This document shows, piece by piece, positions 16,683 through 26,551 of a stretch of 64,000 nucleotides of DNA. The number at the start of each line of letters is the position of its first letter. Positions within the stretch are counted from its first letter, which is position 1. Location: the NCBI GenBank assembly GCA_963815325.1, contig CAWFGG010000005.1:372001-436000 (forward strand). The letters run 5' to 3'. The translations under genes were made by a program, and so were the position numbers. The DNA comes from JABDII01 sp963815325 (GTDB lineage Bacteria > Gemmatimonadota > Gemmatimonadetes > Gemmatimonadales > GWC2-71-9). The notes below the pieces were generated by a model that did not search any database, had not been told where the DNA came from, and worked only from the letters and a program-made list of their open reading frames with translations.

Positions 16683-19600
16683 TCAGGGCCGTGGTCGGAC
16701 GCGCCTGAAACCGGGAAGCAGGGCCGGCAAGACCACGAGGGCCGCCAGCGTGCCGGCGGCCACCCCGCCGGTCGTGGCCAGCGCAATCGCCCCGAAGAGG
16801 CTATCCGGCTCGGTCCCGATGGCAAGCGGGAGCAGGCTGGCCAAGGTGGTCAGGGTGACCAACACGATCATGCCGGCACGATCCCGGCAGGCGGACACGA
16901 CTTCCTGCTTGGTGAGCCCAGCCCGGCCGGTTTGCGCGAGCCGGCGGCGGCGCTTTTCGAGCGCCGCGTCGATCAGCAGGATCGCCTGGTTGACCGCGAG
17001 GCCCACTACCAGAATCACCCCGACGGCGGCCTCGCGCGTGAAGGCAGCCTTGGCAATCCAAAAGGCAGCCCCGACCCCCCCCAACGCCAACGGCAGGCTC
17101 AGAAACACCACGCCCGCCGCCCACACCGAATCGAACACCATCGCCACCACGAGAATGACCAGCGTCACGCCCACGCCGAAGACCAGCCACAGCCCCTTCC
17201 CGCTCTCGTCTTCCTCCCACTCGAACACTTCGTCATCCACCTGGTAGCCGGCAGGTACGCCGATCGTTGCCATGAACGCGTCGTGGGTTCTCCGGGCGAG
17301 CTTGCTCGGCCCCCGGAAATCATAGCTCAGGATCCTGACGTACTGCTGATCTTCCCGGCTGATGTTGCTGAGGGTTTCGCGCTCACCCACGCGCGCCAGG
17401 TCGCCGATCCGCACCGGGGCGTTCACCGCATTGGGGACCACGGCGGAGCGCAGCTCGTCGAGCGTACGCTCGAGCGCGCCCGCGGTCTTGAGCCTGACCG
17501 GCAACTCTTCTCCATCAATTTCGATACGCTGACTGCCTGCCGGCCCGCGGACTTCGCGGGCAACGGCCGCGGCCAGTTCGGCGCCGGTGATGCCGTGGCG
17601 GGCCAGGGCGTCGCGGTCGGGCTCCAACGTCACCGTAAAGGCCTTCTCGCGGAACCAGAAGCTGCCTGCATTGACATCGACGTCCCGTACCCGGCGAATG
17701 CGCTCCAACCGTGCCTTGAGATCATAGGCCAGGCGCTCGACGCCTGAGAACGAATAGCCGAGGATCTTGATTCGAAAGGACACGCTGCCGCCGCCACCGA
17801 ATCCAGAGCTGAAGCCCGGTCCCTGACCACGGACCGCGACCCGAGCCCCACCAATAAAGACCGCCCGCTGGGTCAGCCCCTCTTCGAGTTGGCGCGGCAA
17901 GGCGGTGAGCCCCGCTTCCTTCTCGAACAAGACCTGCATGCTGGCGCCCCCGCCGAACCCGCGCCGCGTGCCGCCGCCGGCCGTCACCACTTGCTCGACG
18001 CCGGGTACGCCCACCACCAGGGCTTCGAATTCCCGCATCCCGCGATCGAGGCTCTCCGGATCCGATCCGCGCGGGAAGCTCAAGAAGACGGACAGCGTGG
18101 TCCGTTGCCCAAACCAGTCGCCCCACGAAGTGCGCGGTACCTTGGTAATGAACCCCCAGGTCACGAGCCCGAGCGCTCCAACAGCCAAGCCGAGCGTGAC
18201 CCAACGCCACCGTAGTAGTCGAATCACCACCCGCCGGTAAAAGCGGCTCATCCGGGGCCAGTGTGCCTTCGACGCCCCATGCCCGGCGCTCAAAGCGGGA
18301 ATCATGATCACGGCCGAAACAACCGAACACCCGAGGGCCAAGGCGAACGCCGCGGCAAACGGCATGAAGGCCGCGCGGGCATTGCCTTGCAAATAGAGGA
18401 ACGGGAAGAGCACCACGGCCGTGGTCATGGTCGCGCCGAGGAGCGCCGGCAGAATCCGGACACCTACTTCAGTCCGTCCCTCGGTCGTGTCCGGCGCTCG
18501 CCGCAGCCGCTCCACCACGACGAGACCGTTCTGAACCAGGATCCCCACACCCATCCCGAGCCCGGCGAGGGTAAGGAGGTTGGCGGGGATGCCCAAGAGA
18601 TACAAACCGAGCGCCGTGCCGAAGATGGCCACCGCCGCGCTGCCGAGCACCAGAAGCACCGACTTGGCATTGCGAAGCGTAACGGCCAGCACCAACGCGA
18701 CCAGCACAAAGGCGATCGCACCGCGTCGGCCGAGATCGCGCAATTGCTTGGCCAGGTCGACGCTTTCGTCCGTGGCGACGGAGAGGCGGAGCCCTTCGGG
18801 CAGCGTGGGCTCGAGCTCGTTCATCAAGCGCCGGACTCCCGCCGCGGTCTTGATCGCGTCCGCCCCCGGCAACCGCGAAATGCGCATCGAGACGGCGGGA
18901 CGACCGTTGATTCGGTAGAAGCTGCCCCTGGCATCTTCCTCCTGTCGAATCGACGTGATGTCGGACAATTGATAGACCAGGCCGCCCGCTCCACGCACGG
19001 GCAGCGCGCCGAGGTCGTCGAGTGCTCCGGGCTGATCGCGGAGCACGACGCGTCGTTCCGTCGCGCCGGCTTGGTCCTCACCCAGCGAGCGGACCACCCG
19101 CGACTGCCCCAGTACCTGCAAGAGTTCCGCGGGGCTGATGTCGAGCTGCCGCAGCTGGACCGGGTTGTATGACACCGATACGCCCAAGTCGGCCCCACCC
19201 GATGGCTCGCCGACGGCCACGCCGGGAATCGCGCTCACGCGGGGAAGGATGCGTTCGCGCGCAATGCGCTCGAGGGCGCCGGGAGTGTAGGGACCGGACA
19301 GGGTGTACTCGAGCAGTGGGACTTCGTCCAATTCCTCGGGCACGAAGTTGGTGACCGAAGCGGGTGTCGTCCCCGGCGGGAACTCAGGACGCAGCAGCTC
19401 GAGGCGCTCGAGAATTCCCAACCGTGCCATCTGCACGTTCGCGTCGGGCTCGAGCTCGACCTCGAGCGACGCGAAGCCCTCGCGCGATTCGCTCGACGTC
19501 TTCTTGACGCCCCGGACTGCTTGGGTAGCCGCCTCGACGGGGGCGGTGAGATACATTTCGACCAGTTCGGCCGCCGAGCCGGGCCATCCAACGGTAATCT

Positions 19601-19730
19601 GCAGGCGCGGCAGCTCGACCGTTGTCTTGGTGGCGAGCGGTAGGCGCGTGAAGGCAACCGCTCCTGCGAGAATGATCGCGACCGCAATGGCCCAGATCAC
19701 CGCTGGCCGCCCAACGGCCCACCGGATCAC
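16683..19730 (-). CDS. RND efflux permease, second of pair, TM4 aspartates lost
   Basis: An inner-membrane resistance-nodulation-division pump subunit of 1015 residues with the 12-helix, two-large-loop AcrB/MdtB layout. I chose the GTG at 19730 (VIRWAVGRPAV), which overlaps the TGA of the upstream permease. The longer frame adds 26 basic residues that sit inside that gene. In TM4 the usual GLLVDDAIVV reads GILVQNGLVV (about residues 397-406), so the proton-relay aspartates are Gln and Asn. TM10 reads VVGLAVNQAILLIDAA. It therefore probably cannot conduct protons alone and works with the neighbouring permease as a hetero-trimer, as in the MdtB/MdtC case. It is the last gene of the operon. Confidence 0.9.
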   Translation of the reverse strand: MIRWAVGRPAVIWAIAVAIILAGAVAFTRLPLATKTTVELPRLQITVGWPGSAAELVEMYLTAPVEAATQAVRGVKKTSSESREGFASLEVELEPDANVQMARLGILERLELLRPEFPPGTTPASVTNFVPEELDEVPLLEYTLSGPYTPGALERIARERILPRVSAIPGVAVGEPSGGADLGVSVSYNPVQLRQLDISPAELLQVLGQSRVVRSLGEDQAGATERRVVLRDQPGALDDLGALPVRGAGGLVYQLSDITSIRQEEDARGSFYRINGRPAVSMRISRLPGADAIKTAAGVRRLMNELEPTLPEGLRLSVATDESVDLAKQLRDLGRRGAIAFVLVALVLAVTLRNAKSVLLVLGSAAVAIFGTALGLYLLGIPANLLTLAGLGMGVGILVQNGLVVVERLRRAPDTTEGRTEVGVRILPALLGATMTTAVVLFPFLYLQGNARAAFMPFAAAFALALGCSVVSAVIMIPALSAGHGASKAHWPRMSRFYRRVVIRLLRWRWVTLGLAVGALGLVTWGFITKVPRTSWGDWFGQRTTLSVFLSFPRGSDPESLDRGMREFEALVVGVPGVEQVVTAGGGTRRGFGGGASMQVLFEKEAGLTALPRQLEEGLTQRAVFIGGARVAVRGQGPGFSSGFGGGGSVSFRIKILGYSFSGVERLAYDLKARLERIRRVRDVDVNAGSFWFREKAFTVTLEPDRDALARHGITGAELAAAVAREVRGPAGSQRIEIDGEELPVRLKTAGALERTLDELRSAVVPNAVNAPVRIGDLARVGERETLSNISREDQQYVRILSYDFRGPSKLARRTHDAFMATIGVPAGYQVDDEVFEWEEDESGKGLWLVFGVGVTLVILVVAMVFDSVWAAGVVFLSLPLALGGVGAAFWIAKAAFTREAAVGVILVVGLAVNQAILLIDAALEKRRRRLAQTGRAGLTKQEVVSACRDRAGMIVLVTLTTLASLLPLAIGTEPDSLFGAIALATTGGVAAGTLAALVVLPALLPGFRRVRPRP

Positions 19731-22700
19731 TCTGCCCCTCCGGGCGCGGCGGCCACCGCCGCGGTTTCTCTGTCGGGCCGAAGCCGACTCGCGCCACGTT
19801 CCTTCCAACGTTCCACGACAACGTACCCGGCAGGCATCAGGAAGAAGGTCACCACCAGCGCGCTCACCGCCCCACCAATCACGCTCGCGGCCAGCGGCTG
19901 ATAGAGCGCTCCGCCACTGCCAAACCCAAACACCAGAGGAAACACGCCGGCGATGGTGGTCAGCGACGTCATGACCACCGGTCGGAGGCGCTGACGCCCA
20001 CCCAACGCAATGGCCTCTTCCAACGGATGCCCCGCTTCTCGGAATCGCCCGATGGCGGCGAGCTTCACCACCGCATCGTTGTCGGCGATGCCGATCATAA
20101 CGATCAAGCCGATGAGCGACACGGCATTGAGGCTTTGTCCGGTGAGCCAGAGGGCGATGATGCCGCCGCCTGCGGCAAGCGGAACGGTGAGCATGACGAC
20201 GAGCGGTGTCGTGAAGGACGCGAACTCACCGGCCAGCACCAGGAACACCAAGGCCACCGAGAGCACCGCCACCAGGCCGAACTCCGAGATGGTCCGGCGT
20301 TGCTCGATGTCGGCGCCGGTGAGTTCCCAGGTGACGCCCGGCGGTGCGCCCGCCGCGGTGAGGCGCTTGGCAACTTCCGCTGCGGCGCGAGCCGTGCCGC
20401 CGCGCTCGACTCCGGCCTCGACGATCGACACCGGCCGTTGGTTGACCCGTACCACCTCGATCGGCGCCCGGGTCTCCGTTACCGAGACGAGTTGCCCCAC
20501 CGGAATACCGCCCACCTGAGTGGTGAGCGCTGTGGCCAGATCCTCGTTGGCCGCTCCGGCGAGCCGCACGCGAATCGGTGTCCGCCGGTCTGTTTCCCTG
20601 AGTTCCGTGGCTTCCACGCCGCCGAGTCCACCGGCCAACGCGTCTGCCACGGCCTCGACATCGAGGCCGTGCTCGGCAATGCGATCTCGACGGAATGCGA
20701 TTTCGACCACCGGTTGGGTGCCGCCGTAGGCATCGCGCACATCGGCGAGTGTGGGAATACTGTCGAGCACGGCCTGAGCCACCGCGGCCCATGCCTCCGC
20801 TTCATCCGGTCGGGCTGCTCCGACTTCAACCCGCACGATGCGCCCTTCGCGACCGATCAGGCTGCCGAATTCCGATTGACCCGCCAGATCGATGGCCAGC
20901 GACCCGTGCGCCAGGTCGGGGACGCGAGCGCGTAGGCGGTTCGCGAAGCGTGCGGCATCGGTGCCGGCTGCGACCGGAGCGATGACCTGGGCCGTGCTCG
21001 ACGAGCCTGGCAGAGCCCCGGACAGCACCTCCTCGTCGGTGGCTTTGCCGATGCGGCTATAGATCCCGGTCGACCCCAACTCCAGCGCGGCCGTCTCGAT
21101 GCGCGCCACCTGGCGCGCTGTTTCTTCGATGGTGGTCCCATCCGGCAGGGTCAGCTCCGCCACCAGGACCCCTTCGTCCACCTGAGGCAGGATTTCCCGG
21201 GGCAGCTGGAGCGCCAACACCATCATGAGGAGCAGGGCGGCCCCACTCAGAGCGAAGACCCGCCCCGGGTGAGCCAGGCTCCAGCGGAGGCCGCGTTCGT
21301 ACCAATCACCAAACCGCCGACCGAAGGCGTCGAGCGCTTCGCGCCGCTGGCCGGCCTGGGCCGGCGCCGTGACCCGTGCCTGCCGCGCCCCGCGGCGGCG
21401 GCCGGCGAGGATGACGGGCAGCAACGTCAGGGCGAGCACCAACGATGCGCCGAGGGCGGTCACGACGCTCAAAGACAAATCCCGGAACAACGCCGCCGCG
21501 AGTCCGCGTACGAACACGATGGGCCCGAAGACCAGCAGCGTCGTAAGGGTGCCGGCGATCAGTGGCCCGGCTACTTCGTCGGTTGCCCGCACGGTGGCAT
21601 CGGCCGGCGACAGGCCCGAGTGCTCGAGTCGGCCCGTAGCCTCGGACACGACGATCGCGTTGTCGACCAGGAGACCGACGCCCAAGGCGAGGCCGCCGAG
21701 CGACAAGATATTGATCGACACGTTGAGCAGCTGGAGCAGGACCAACGCAACCAACACCGACAGCGGCACCACCAGGCCGATGGCGAGCGAGCTCCGAAGG
21801 TGACCCAGGAAAACCAGGATGACGATCAGCGCGAGGGCGCCACCGAGAAAGATCTCGCGGCCCAGGTTGGCGAGCGCCGCGGTGACGAACTCCGCTTGCG
21901 CCGCGACCACGGACATGGTGATGGCCGGAAATTCTTCCGAGAGAGTCTCGATCGTCTGGTAGATGCCCTTGGTCACGGCCACCGTGTTGGCGCCCGCGTC
22001 TTTGTACACCACGAGCCCGACGGCCGGCGCCCCGTCCAGCCGCGTCATGGTTTCCGGGTCGCCGCTCGCCAGCGTGATCGTCGCCAGATCGCGCAATCGG
22101 GTGCTTCCGCCGGGCGGACCGACCGGCGTCTGGCCCACCTCGCCGACATCTTGCAGCTCCGTCAGCGCCCGGACCGAGAACCGGAACTGACCGCGGCGAA
22201 TGGTCCCGCCCTGGGCCGTCGCGTTGGCGTTCCGAACGGCGGTGGCAATATCGGAAGGCGAGAGACCCAGCGCGCGCATCCGATTCGGATCGACATCGAT
22301 CCGGATCTCGTCCTTGGGCGCGCCGACCACGGCAACGCTGGCGACGCCCTGCAGCTGCTCCAGCCGCCGGGCGTGGACTTCTTCGCCGGTGCGCGCGATG
22401 GCGCGAAGCGCACCCGGCCCCGTGAGTCCGATGACAGCAATAGGCCGCTCACCAGGGTCGCTGGTCAGGAGCGTGGGCCGCGTCGCCCGCTCCGGCAGCT
22501 GCGACCGGACATTATCCAGGCGCTCGCGCACGTTGAGTACGGTCGTCGCCATGTGCGTGCCCCACGCGAACCGTGCCGTCGTCGTCAACTGCCCGTTCCG
22601 GCTCACCGAGCGCAGCTCGACCAGCCCCGGTGTTGCCGCGATGGCCTCTTCGATCGGCTCGGCGACGAACCGCGATACCTCGGTCGCCGCCGCGCTTTCG

Positions 22701-22852
22701 TAGTCGGTCCGAATGGTGAGCAGCGGGAGGGTCACGTCCGGCAAGAGCGACACGGGAAGCCGGCTGAGCGAAACGCTCCCGACCAAGACGAGGGCCAGCA
22801 CGGCTGCGACCGTCGTGATAGGCCGCCGGACCGCCGCGTGTGTCAGCGACAT
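19727..22852 (-). CDS. RND efflux permease, proton-coupled subunit
   Basis: A 1041-residue AcrB/CzcA-type RND permease. It has the N-terminal helix, two periplasmic loops and TM4 signature GVGLLVDNAIVV with Asp397 retained and Asn at the next position. TM10 reads IGIADNDAVVKL. Retention of one TM4 carboxylate makes it the likely proton-translocating member of the pair. It starts 38 bases after the adaptor stop, overlaps the next permease by 4 bases and shares substrate specificity determinants that I cannot predict. Confidence 0.93.
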   Translation of the reverse strand: MSLTHAAVRRPITTVAAVLALVLVGSVSLSRLPVSLLPDVTLPLLTIRTDYESAAATEVSRFVAEPIEEAIAATPGLVELRSVSRNGQLTTTARFAWGTHMATTVLNVRERLDNVRSQLPERATRPTLLTSDPGERPIAVIGLTGPGALRAIARTGEEVHARRLEQLQGVASVAVVGAPKDEIRIDVDPNRMRALGLSPSDIATAVRNANATAQGGTIRRGQFRFSVRALTELQDVGEVGQTPVGPPGGSTRLRDLATITLASGDPETMTRLDGAPAVGLVVYKDAGANTVAVTKGIYQTIETLSEEFPAITMSVVAAQAEFVTAALANLGREIFLGGALALIVILVFLGHLRSSLAIGLVVPLSVLVALVLLQLLNVSINILSLGGLALGVGLLVDNAIVVSEATGRLEHSGLSPADATVRATDEVAGPLIAGTLTTLLVFGPIVFVRGLAAALFRDLSLSVVTALGASLVLALTLLPVILAGRRRGARQARVTAPAQAGQRREALDAFGRRFGDWYERGLRWSLAHPGRVFALSGAALLLMMVLALQLPREILPQVDEGVLVAELTLPDGTTIEETARQVARIETAALELGSTGIYSRIGKATDEEVLSGALPGSSSTAQVIAPVAAGTDAARFANRLRARVPDLAHGSLAIDLAGQSEFGSLIGREGRIVRVEVGAARPDEAEAWAAVAQAVLDSIPTLADVRDAYGGTQPVVEIAFRRDRIAEHGLDVEAVADALAGGLGGVEATELRETDRRTPIRVRLAGAANEDLATALTTQVGGIPVGQLVSVTETRAPIEVVRVNQRPVSIVEAGVERGGTARAAAEVAKRLTAAGAPPGVTWELTGADIEQRRTISEFGLVAVLSVALVFLVLAGEFASFTTPLVVMLTVPLAAGGGIIALWLTGQSLNAVSLIGLIVMIGIADNDAVVKLAAIGRFREAGHPLEEAIALGGRQRLRPVVMTSLTTIAGVFPLVFGFGSGGALYQPLAASVIGGAVSALVVTFFLMPAGYVVVERWKERGASRLRPDRETAAVAAAPGGAE

Positions 22853-22890
22853 GGCAAACCAGATCTACGGCCGGCCGGCACGGCTCCCGC

Positions 22891-24060
22891 TCATGGCGTG
22901 GTGGGCCGCTCGGCGACCGTCTCGAGCCGGACCGGCGCATCGTGGGTAAGGGTGAGATGACCCTCGATGAGCACGGTGTCGCCAACCGCAACCGGGATCA
23001 GCCCCGACACCGAGTCGGGTTCCACCGCGGTGTCGACGCCGTTGGTACGGCCCGGGGTGATGTAGACCCACTGGGCGCGCCCGTCCTTCACCACGAAGAC
23101 CAGCGGGCGGCCGTCCCGCTCGATCACCGCACGGGCCGGCACCAGAATCCGGTCGGCCAGCCGGGTCGCCTCCAAACGCACGTCGGCGTACATGCCCGGC
23201 CGCAGGGTTCCGTCTCCCCGGATCTGGACCAGCGCACGGCCGGTGCGGGTGACGCTGTCGACGACCGGCAGGACGGTCGCGATGCGTCCGACGACCGGGC
23301 GATCCGGTGTGGCCGCGGTGGTGATCACGGCCTGGCCGCCCGGCTTGATCAGCGGAAGGTCGTGCTCGAGCACCGACGCCTCGAGCCGGAGGTTGGTCAT
23401 GTCCACCACGGCGGCGACTTCCTGGTTTGCACTGAGCCGCTCACCCACGCTGACCTGCACCCGATCCACCACACCGGCAAACGGTGCGCGGATGGTCGCC
23501 CGTTCACGGTCGAGCTTGGCCTGCTCGTATCGGGCCCGTGCGGCCTTGAGGCCGCTGCGGGCCTCCGCGTTCGCCCGTCGCTCAGGCGTCGGTGCCTGCC
23601 CCGAGACGATCGAATCCGGCAACAGGTTGTCGACGTAACGCAATTGCGCCTCGTCGAGCGCGGCCTCGGCCTCCTCGAGGGCCAGGTCGAACGGCCGCGG
23701 ATCTAGTTGGACCAGGACCTGCCGGGCCGCCACACGGCGGCCCGGCCGCACCAGCACTTCCTGGACCGTGCCGGTCGCTTCGGCGCGCAAGGTGGCTGAG
23801 GCCTCGGAGCGCACTTGCCCGGTCGTGGTCACCGACAAGAGCAGGTCGCCTTTCCGGACAGTTTGACCGACCACCGGCAGCGACAGCGTGCTCGATGCTT
23901 CGGTGCCCTCCTCACCGTTCCCGTTGTCTCCCTCGGCTGCTTTGGCCTTGCATCCTGCCACGAGGGCCGTCAGAGCCAGAATCAGCAGGAAGCCGGAGTA
24001 GCTCCTCACGTTCGACGAGTGCATAGAGTTCTCCCGGCCGGGCGCGGCCACATTCTTCAT
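22891..24060 (-). CDS. RND periplasmic adaptor (membrane fusion) lipoprotein
   Basis: Bridges the inner-membrane RND pump and the TolC-type channel. The 389-residue protein has a lipobox (LTALVAGC), a barrel-sandwich/lipoyl-type half (ATGTVQEVLVRPGRRVAARQ and APFAGVVDRVQVSVGE), a coiled-coil hairpin between them (about residues 125-185, Ala/Arg/Glu-rich) and beta-barrel plus membrane-proximal domains after it. The ATG at 24060 overlaps the TolC-like TGA by 4 bases. An internal ATG at residue 13 is an alternative. Confidence 0.93.
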   Translation of the reverse strand: MKNVAAPGRENSMHSSNVRSYSGFLLILALTALVAGCKAKAAEGDNGNGEEGTEASSTLSLPVVGQTVRKGDLLLSVTTTGQVRSEASATLRAEATGTVQEVLVRPGRRVAARQVLVQLDPRPFDLALEEAEAALDEAQLRYVDNLLPDSIVSGQAPTPERRANAEARSGLKAARARYEQAKLDRERATIRAPFAGVVDRVQVSVGERLSANQEVAAVVDMTNLRLEASVLEHDLPLIKPGGQAVITTAATPDRPVVGRIATVLPVVDSVTRTGRALVQIRGDGTLRPGMYADVRLEATRLADRILVPARAVIERDGRPLVFVVKDGRAQWVYITPGRTNGVDTAVEPDSVSGLIPVAVGDTVLIEGHLTLTHDAPVRLETVAERPTTP

Positions 24061-25364
24061 GAGAGCGGCCGTCCGACAATGGCTTCGATTTGGGCTTTGG
24101 CGCGCAGGAAGTCGACGCCCGCGCTTACCGCCGCTTCCTCGGCGCGGGTAAGCGATTCCTGTGAGGTGAGGACTTCGACGTAGGTGATCGAGCCCAAGCG
24201 GTAGCGTTCCAGCTGAACCCGAAGATCCGCCTGCGCCGCCTCGAGACTGAATTTGGTCACGTCGATCCGGACCCGTGCGGTGTTCAGAGCCGCTAGCTGG
24301 GCCGTGAGGCTGGCCTCCACCTGCCGGCGATCATCAGCCAGGGTGGCCGCCGCGTTGTCGAATAGCACAGAGCTTTGATCGAGCTGCCGCTCGCGAGTGA
24401 ATCGATCGAACAAGTTCCAGTTGAGGCCCAGGTTGATGTTCGAGGTCCGCTGGAGGTCGTAGTCGTCCAACTGGCTACCGGAAAGCTGGGTGTTGGCACT
24501 CAAGCTCAACGAGGGCCAGTAACCGGATTTGGCGGCCGTGACCTGCGCACGCGCCGCCCGGAGGCTGGCGTCCGATGCCAGGACCCGCGGTGATCGCTCG
24601 ATCGCCTCCTCGAGCAAGGCGGCTGGGTCCAGAGCCAGGTCGATCGAATACAGGGACGAATCATCCACCGCTGCGACCCGTCCCTGCTCGCCGATCAGGC
24701 GCGCCAGGTTTGCCTCCGCCGTGGCCAGTTGCCGCTCGGCCTCGAGCAGCTGCACGCGAGCCTCGCCCAGCGTTACCACCGCGCGGAGCGAGTCCGACAC
24801 GGTGGCAGCGCCCGTGCTGAGTTTGGCCACGGCAATCGTGAATTGCTCTTCCGCTCGCGTGATGCCCGCCTGCCGAGCTCGGACCAGCTGCTGCCCGGCA
24901 AGCGCGTTGAAGAACTCCAAGCTGGTGGCCAGCGCCACCTGCGCTTCCTGATCGGCGAGCGAGGCCTCACTCGCCTCGCGATCCGCCCTGGCCGACCGAA
25001 TGGTGGCTTCGCGGCGGAAGCCATCGAAGAGGATCAGGCTCGAGTTGAGACCGAAGTTGACGCTCTTGTTGGAGTTGGTGCCGGTGATGAGCTCGCCCGT
25101 TTGGGGGTCGAGCCGCGATTGAGCCTGGGGAAAGAACGACTGACCGGCGCCTGCGCTCCCGGACAACGACGGAAGGTAGGCGCTGTAGGCCGACCGAACA
25201 TCCGAGCCGGCAACCGCGAGCGCCCCCCGAGCCTGTACCACGGCGGGCTGGAAGCGCCGGGCCATCGAAATGGCCTCCGCCAAGGTAACGGATCGCTGTT
25301 GGGCCCCAAGCGGCGCGACGAGGAGCAGCCAGCACACACCTGCCACGCATTGGATCGGTTTCAC
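24057..25364 (-). CDS. TolC-family outer-membrane efflux channel
   Basis: First gene of the efflux operon, forming the outer-membrane exit duct. After a signal peptide (CVAGVCWLLLVAPLGAQ) come two OEP repeats, each with a long coiled coil and a paired beta-strand. Repeat one contains LNSSLILFDGFRRE and repeat two the equivalent LGLNWNLFDRFTRE. I set the start at GTG 25364 because a strong Shine-Dalgarno, GGAGGTG (forward 25374-25380), lies 9 bases upstream. The longer ATG frame adds 31 residues before the signal peptide. Co-transcribed with the adaptor and both permeases. Confidence 0.92.
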   Translation of the reverse strand: MKPIQCVAGVCWLLLVAPLGAQQRSVTLAEAISMARRFQPAVVQARGALAVAGSDVRSAYSAYLPSLSGSAGAGQSFFPQAQSRLDPQTGELITGTNSNKSVNFGLNSSLILFDGFRREATIRSARADREASEASLADQEAQVALATSLEFFNALAGQQLVRARQAGITRAEEQFTIAVAKLSTGAATVSDSLRAVVTLGEARVQLLEAERQLATAEANLARLIGEQGRVAAVDDSSLYSIDLALDPAALLEEAIERSPRVLASDASLRAARAQVTAAKSGYWPSLSLSANTQLSGSQLDDYDLQRTSNINLGLNWNLFDRFTRERQLDQSSVLFDNAAATLADDRRQVEASLTAQLAALNTARVRIDVTKFSLEAAQADLRVQLERYRLGSITYVEVLTSQESLTRAEEAAVSAGVDFLRAKAQIEAIVGRPLS

Positions 25365-25564
25365 GACGCTCGTCACCTCCGGCTGTCCAGTCCTCAGTAC
25401 CACAACGATGCACTGGAACGCCGTGTGGTCGCTCCTGAAACAGGCACACGACTCCACGCATGGCCGATAGCCCGGCCAGCACGTTCAAGTTACTGTGATA
25501 TGAATGAACCGGATACCGGTCCGACTGGACGCCGGGTCCGAAACCGCCCGGCGGACCACGCGCA
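25365..25564. other. Intergenic gap between efflux operon and GcvH-like gene
   Basis: About 200 bases without a plausible gene. It holds the Shine-Dalgarno of the TolC-family gene (25374-25380). It should also hold the efflux operon promoter, but no convincing -35/-10 pair was found. GC-rich inverted sequence just beyond the GcvH-like stop (around 25510-25560) may act as its transcription end, without a T-run. Confidence 0.3.
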
Positions 25565-26350
25565 TCAAAGCTTCGGCGGCTCGCTCGGCTCGATCTCGAA
25601 GAAGGTCTGTTTCAGTCGATCCCAGGCCGCCGCATCAACGTGGGTGTGCAGCTCACTCACCAGCCTGCCCCCGTCGGCCAGCACCGCGATCTCCTCCTCA
25701 CCGAGCAAGGCACTGATCAGCCGGTCGACCTCACGCTGGAACCAGGCCTGCGCCCGATCCCCGCGTAACAGGCGCCGGCGCTCGCGACGGAGTCCCTTCC
25801 CCTCGAGCTTCACCACCCACCCCTCGCCGTAGGGGTCCTCGTTCAACAACGTCGGCCGCCGGCCGAGCAACGCGTTGTGACCGACCACCGTGCCTGACAC
25901 GGGGGCGCGCAGGTCGACGCTGCGTTCACCCTGACGCAACCGGAAGAGCGACTGACCACGGCTGACCCTGGTGCCCTTGGCGGGCAGAATCACCGTATCG
26001 ACCGGGCCCAAGGTGGCCTGAACCAGATCGTCCACGCCAACTACTGCCTCGCCACGCCTGACCCGGGTCCACGTGTGGCCGGAAGCGACGGCGACGTTCG
26101 CGCCGAGTCGCAAGCCCTTATGAAACAGCATCGGTTCGAACTGCGCGCCAAACCACGTGCGGAACGAGGGGCTCACAGCGTAGGACACTATTCCACCCAC
26201 CAATGCTACCCCGAAGAACACCACGACTCCGCTCCGCACCACCAGTGCGGCGAGGCCCAAGAGCGGCAATCCGACCACGAAGAGAGCCATGACGAGGATG
26301 GCGGCTCCGACGGTGAGCGCCGTTCGATACCATCGGTTTTCGGTTCGCAT
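25565..26350 (-). CDS. Membrane-anchored GcvH-like protein lacking the lipoyl lysine
   Basis: A 261-residue protein. Residues about 10-58 form two hydrophobic helices. Residues about 90-185 match the glycine-cleavage H protein fold (GHTWTRV, ILPAKGTRVSRGQ, APVSGTVVGHN, NEDPYGEGWVVKL). In H protein the lipoylated lysine sits in ESVKA. Here the segment is ERSVDL, with Asp146 in its place, so it cannot carry lipoamide. The C-terminus is a charged helical tail. It has a strong ribosome site (GGAGG, 8 bases upstream). A sigma-54 promoter candidate and repeated inverted sites upstream tie it to the adjacent NtrC-type regulator. Role unknown: perhaps a redox or small-molecule-binding subunit. Confidence 0.8.
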   Translation of the reverse strand: MRTENRWYRTALTVGAAILVMALFVVGLPLLGLAALVVRSGVVVFFGVALVGGIVSYAVSPSFRTWFGAQFEPMLFHKGLRLGANVAVASGHTWTRVRRGEAVVGVDDLVQATLGPVDTVILPAKGTRVSRGQSLFRLRQGERSVDLRAPVSGTVVGHNALLGRRPTLLNEDPYGEGWVVKLEGKGLRRERRRLLRGDRAQAWFQREVDRLISALLGEEEIAVLADGGRLVSELHTHVDAAAWDRLKQTFFEIEPSEPPKL

Positions 26351-26393
26351 GGTGCATACCTCCGAGCCTATGCCCTTGTTACCGATTCTCTAC

Positions 26394-26411
26394 AATGCAC
26401 ACCCCGCACCA
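26394..26411 (-). promoter_or_regulatory. Sigma-54 promoter candidate for membrane GcvH-like gene
   Basis: On the minus strand the element reads TGGTGCGGGGTGTGCATT, with GG (-24) and GC (-12) exactly 10 bases apart and a partial match to TGGCACG-N4-TTGCA. The expected start site is near 26385, about 35 bases before the ATG at 26350. Three inverted-repeat sites lie 60-150 bases upstream, the usual position for an NtrC-type activator. The match is weaker than that of its partner at 27387-27405. Confidence 0.45.
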
Positions 26412-26474
26412 CATTGGCCCGGTCTCGAGCCGATGATGGAAGTCTATGATTTGCAACCGCTTCCGCTGTCATCC

Positions 26475-26545
26475 GTTGAGTCACCCGACGACCTGATGTC
26501 CGGCAGACTGACGAATTCGTCAACAGGGCCGTTGAGAAGATCAAC
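26475..26545. promoter_or_regulatory. Array of three GTTGA-N5-TCAAC operator-like sites
   Basis: Three 15-base sites are seen. 26531-26545 is a perfect GTTGA-GAAGA-TCAAC. 26510-26524 is GACGA-ATTCG-TCAAC, which contains the 14-base palindrome TGACGAATTCGTCA at 26509-26522. 26475-26489 is GTTGA-GTCAC-CCGAC, 8 of 10 arm bases. The first two centres are 21 bases apart, two helical turns. A fourth perfect copy lies at 27478-27492. They are proposed upstream activating sites for the NtrC-type protein encoded at 29264. The binding assignment is inference. Confidence 0.5.
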
Positions 26546-26551
26546 ATGATG

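Noticed and set aside
21269..22960. A 563-codon open frame antisense to the RND permease
   Set aside because: Same cause; it overlaps a confirmed permease and lacks any domain or sensible start.
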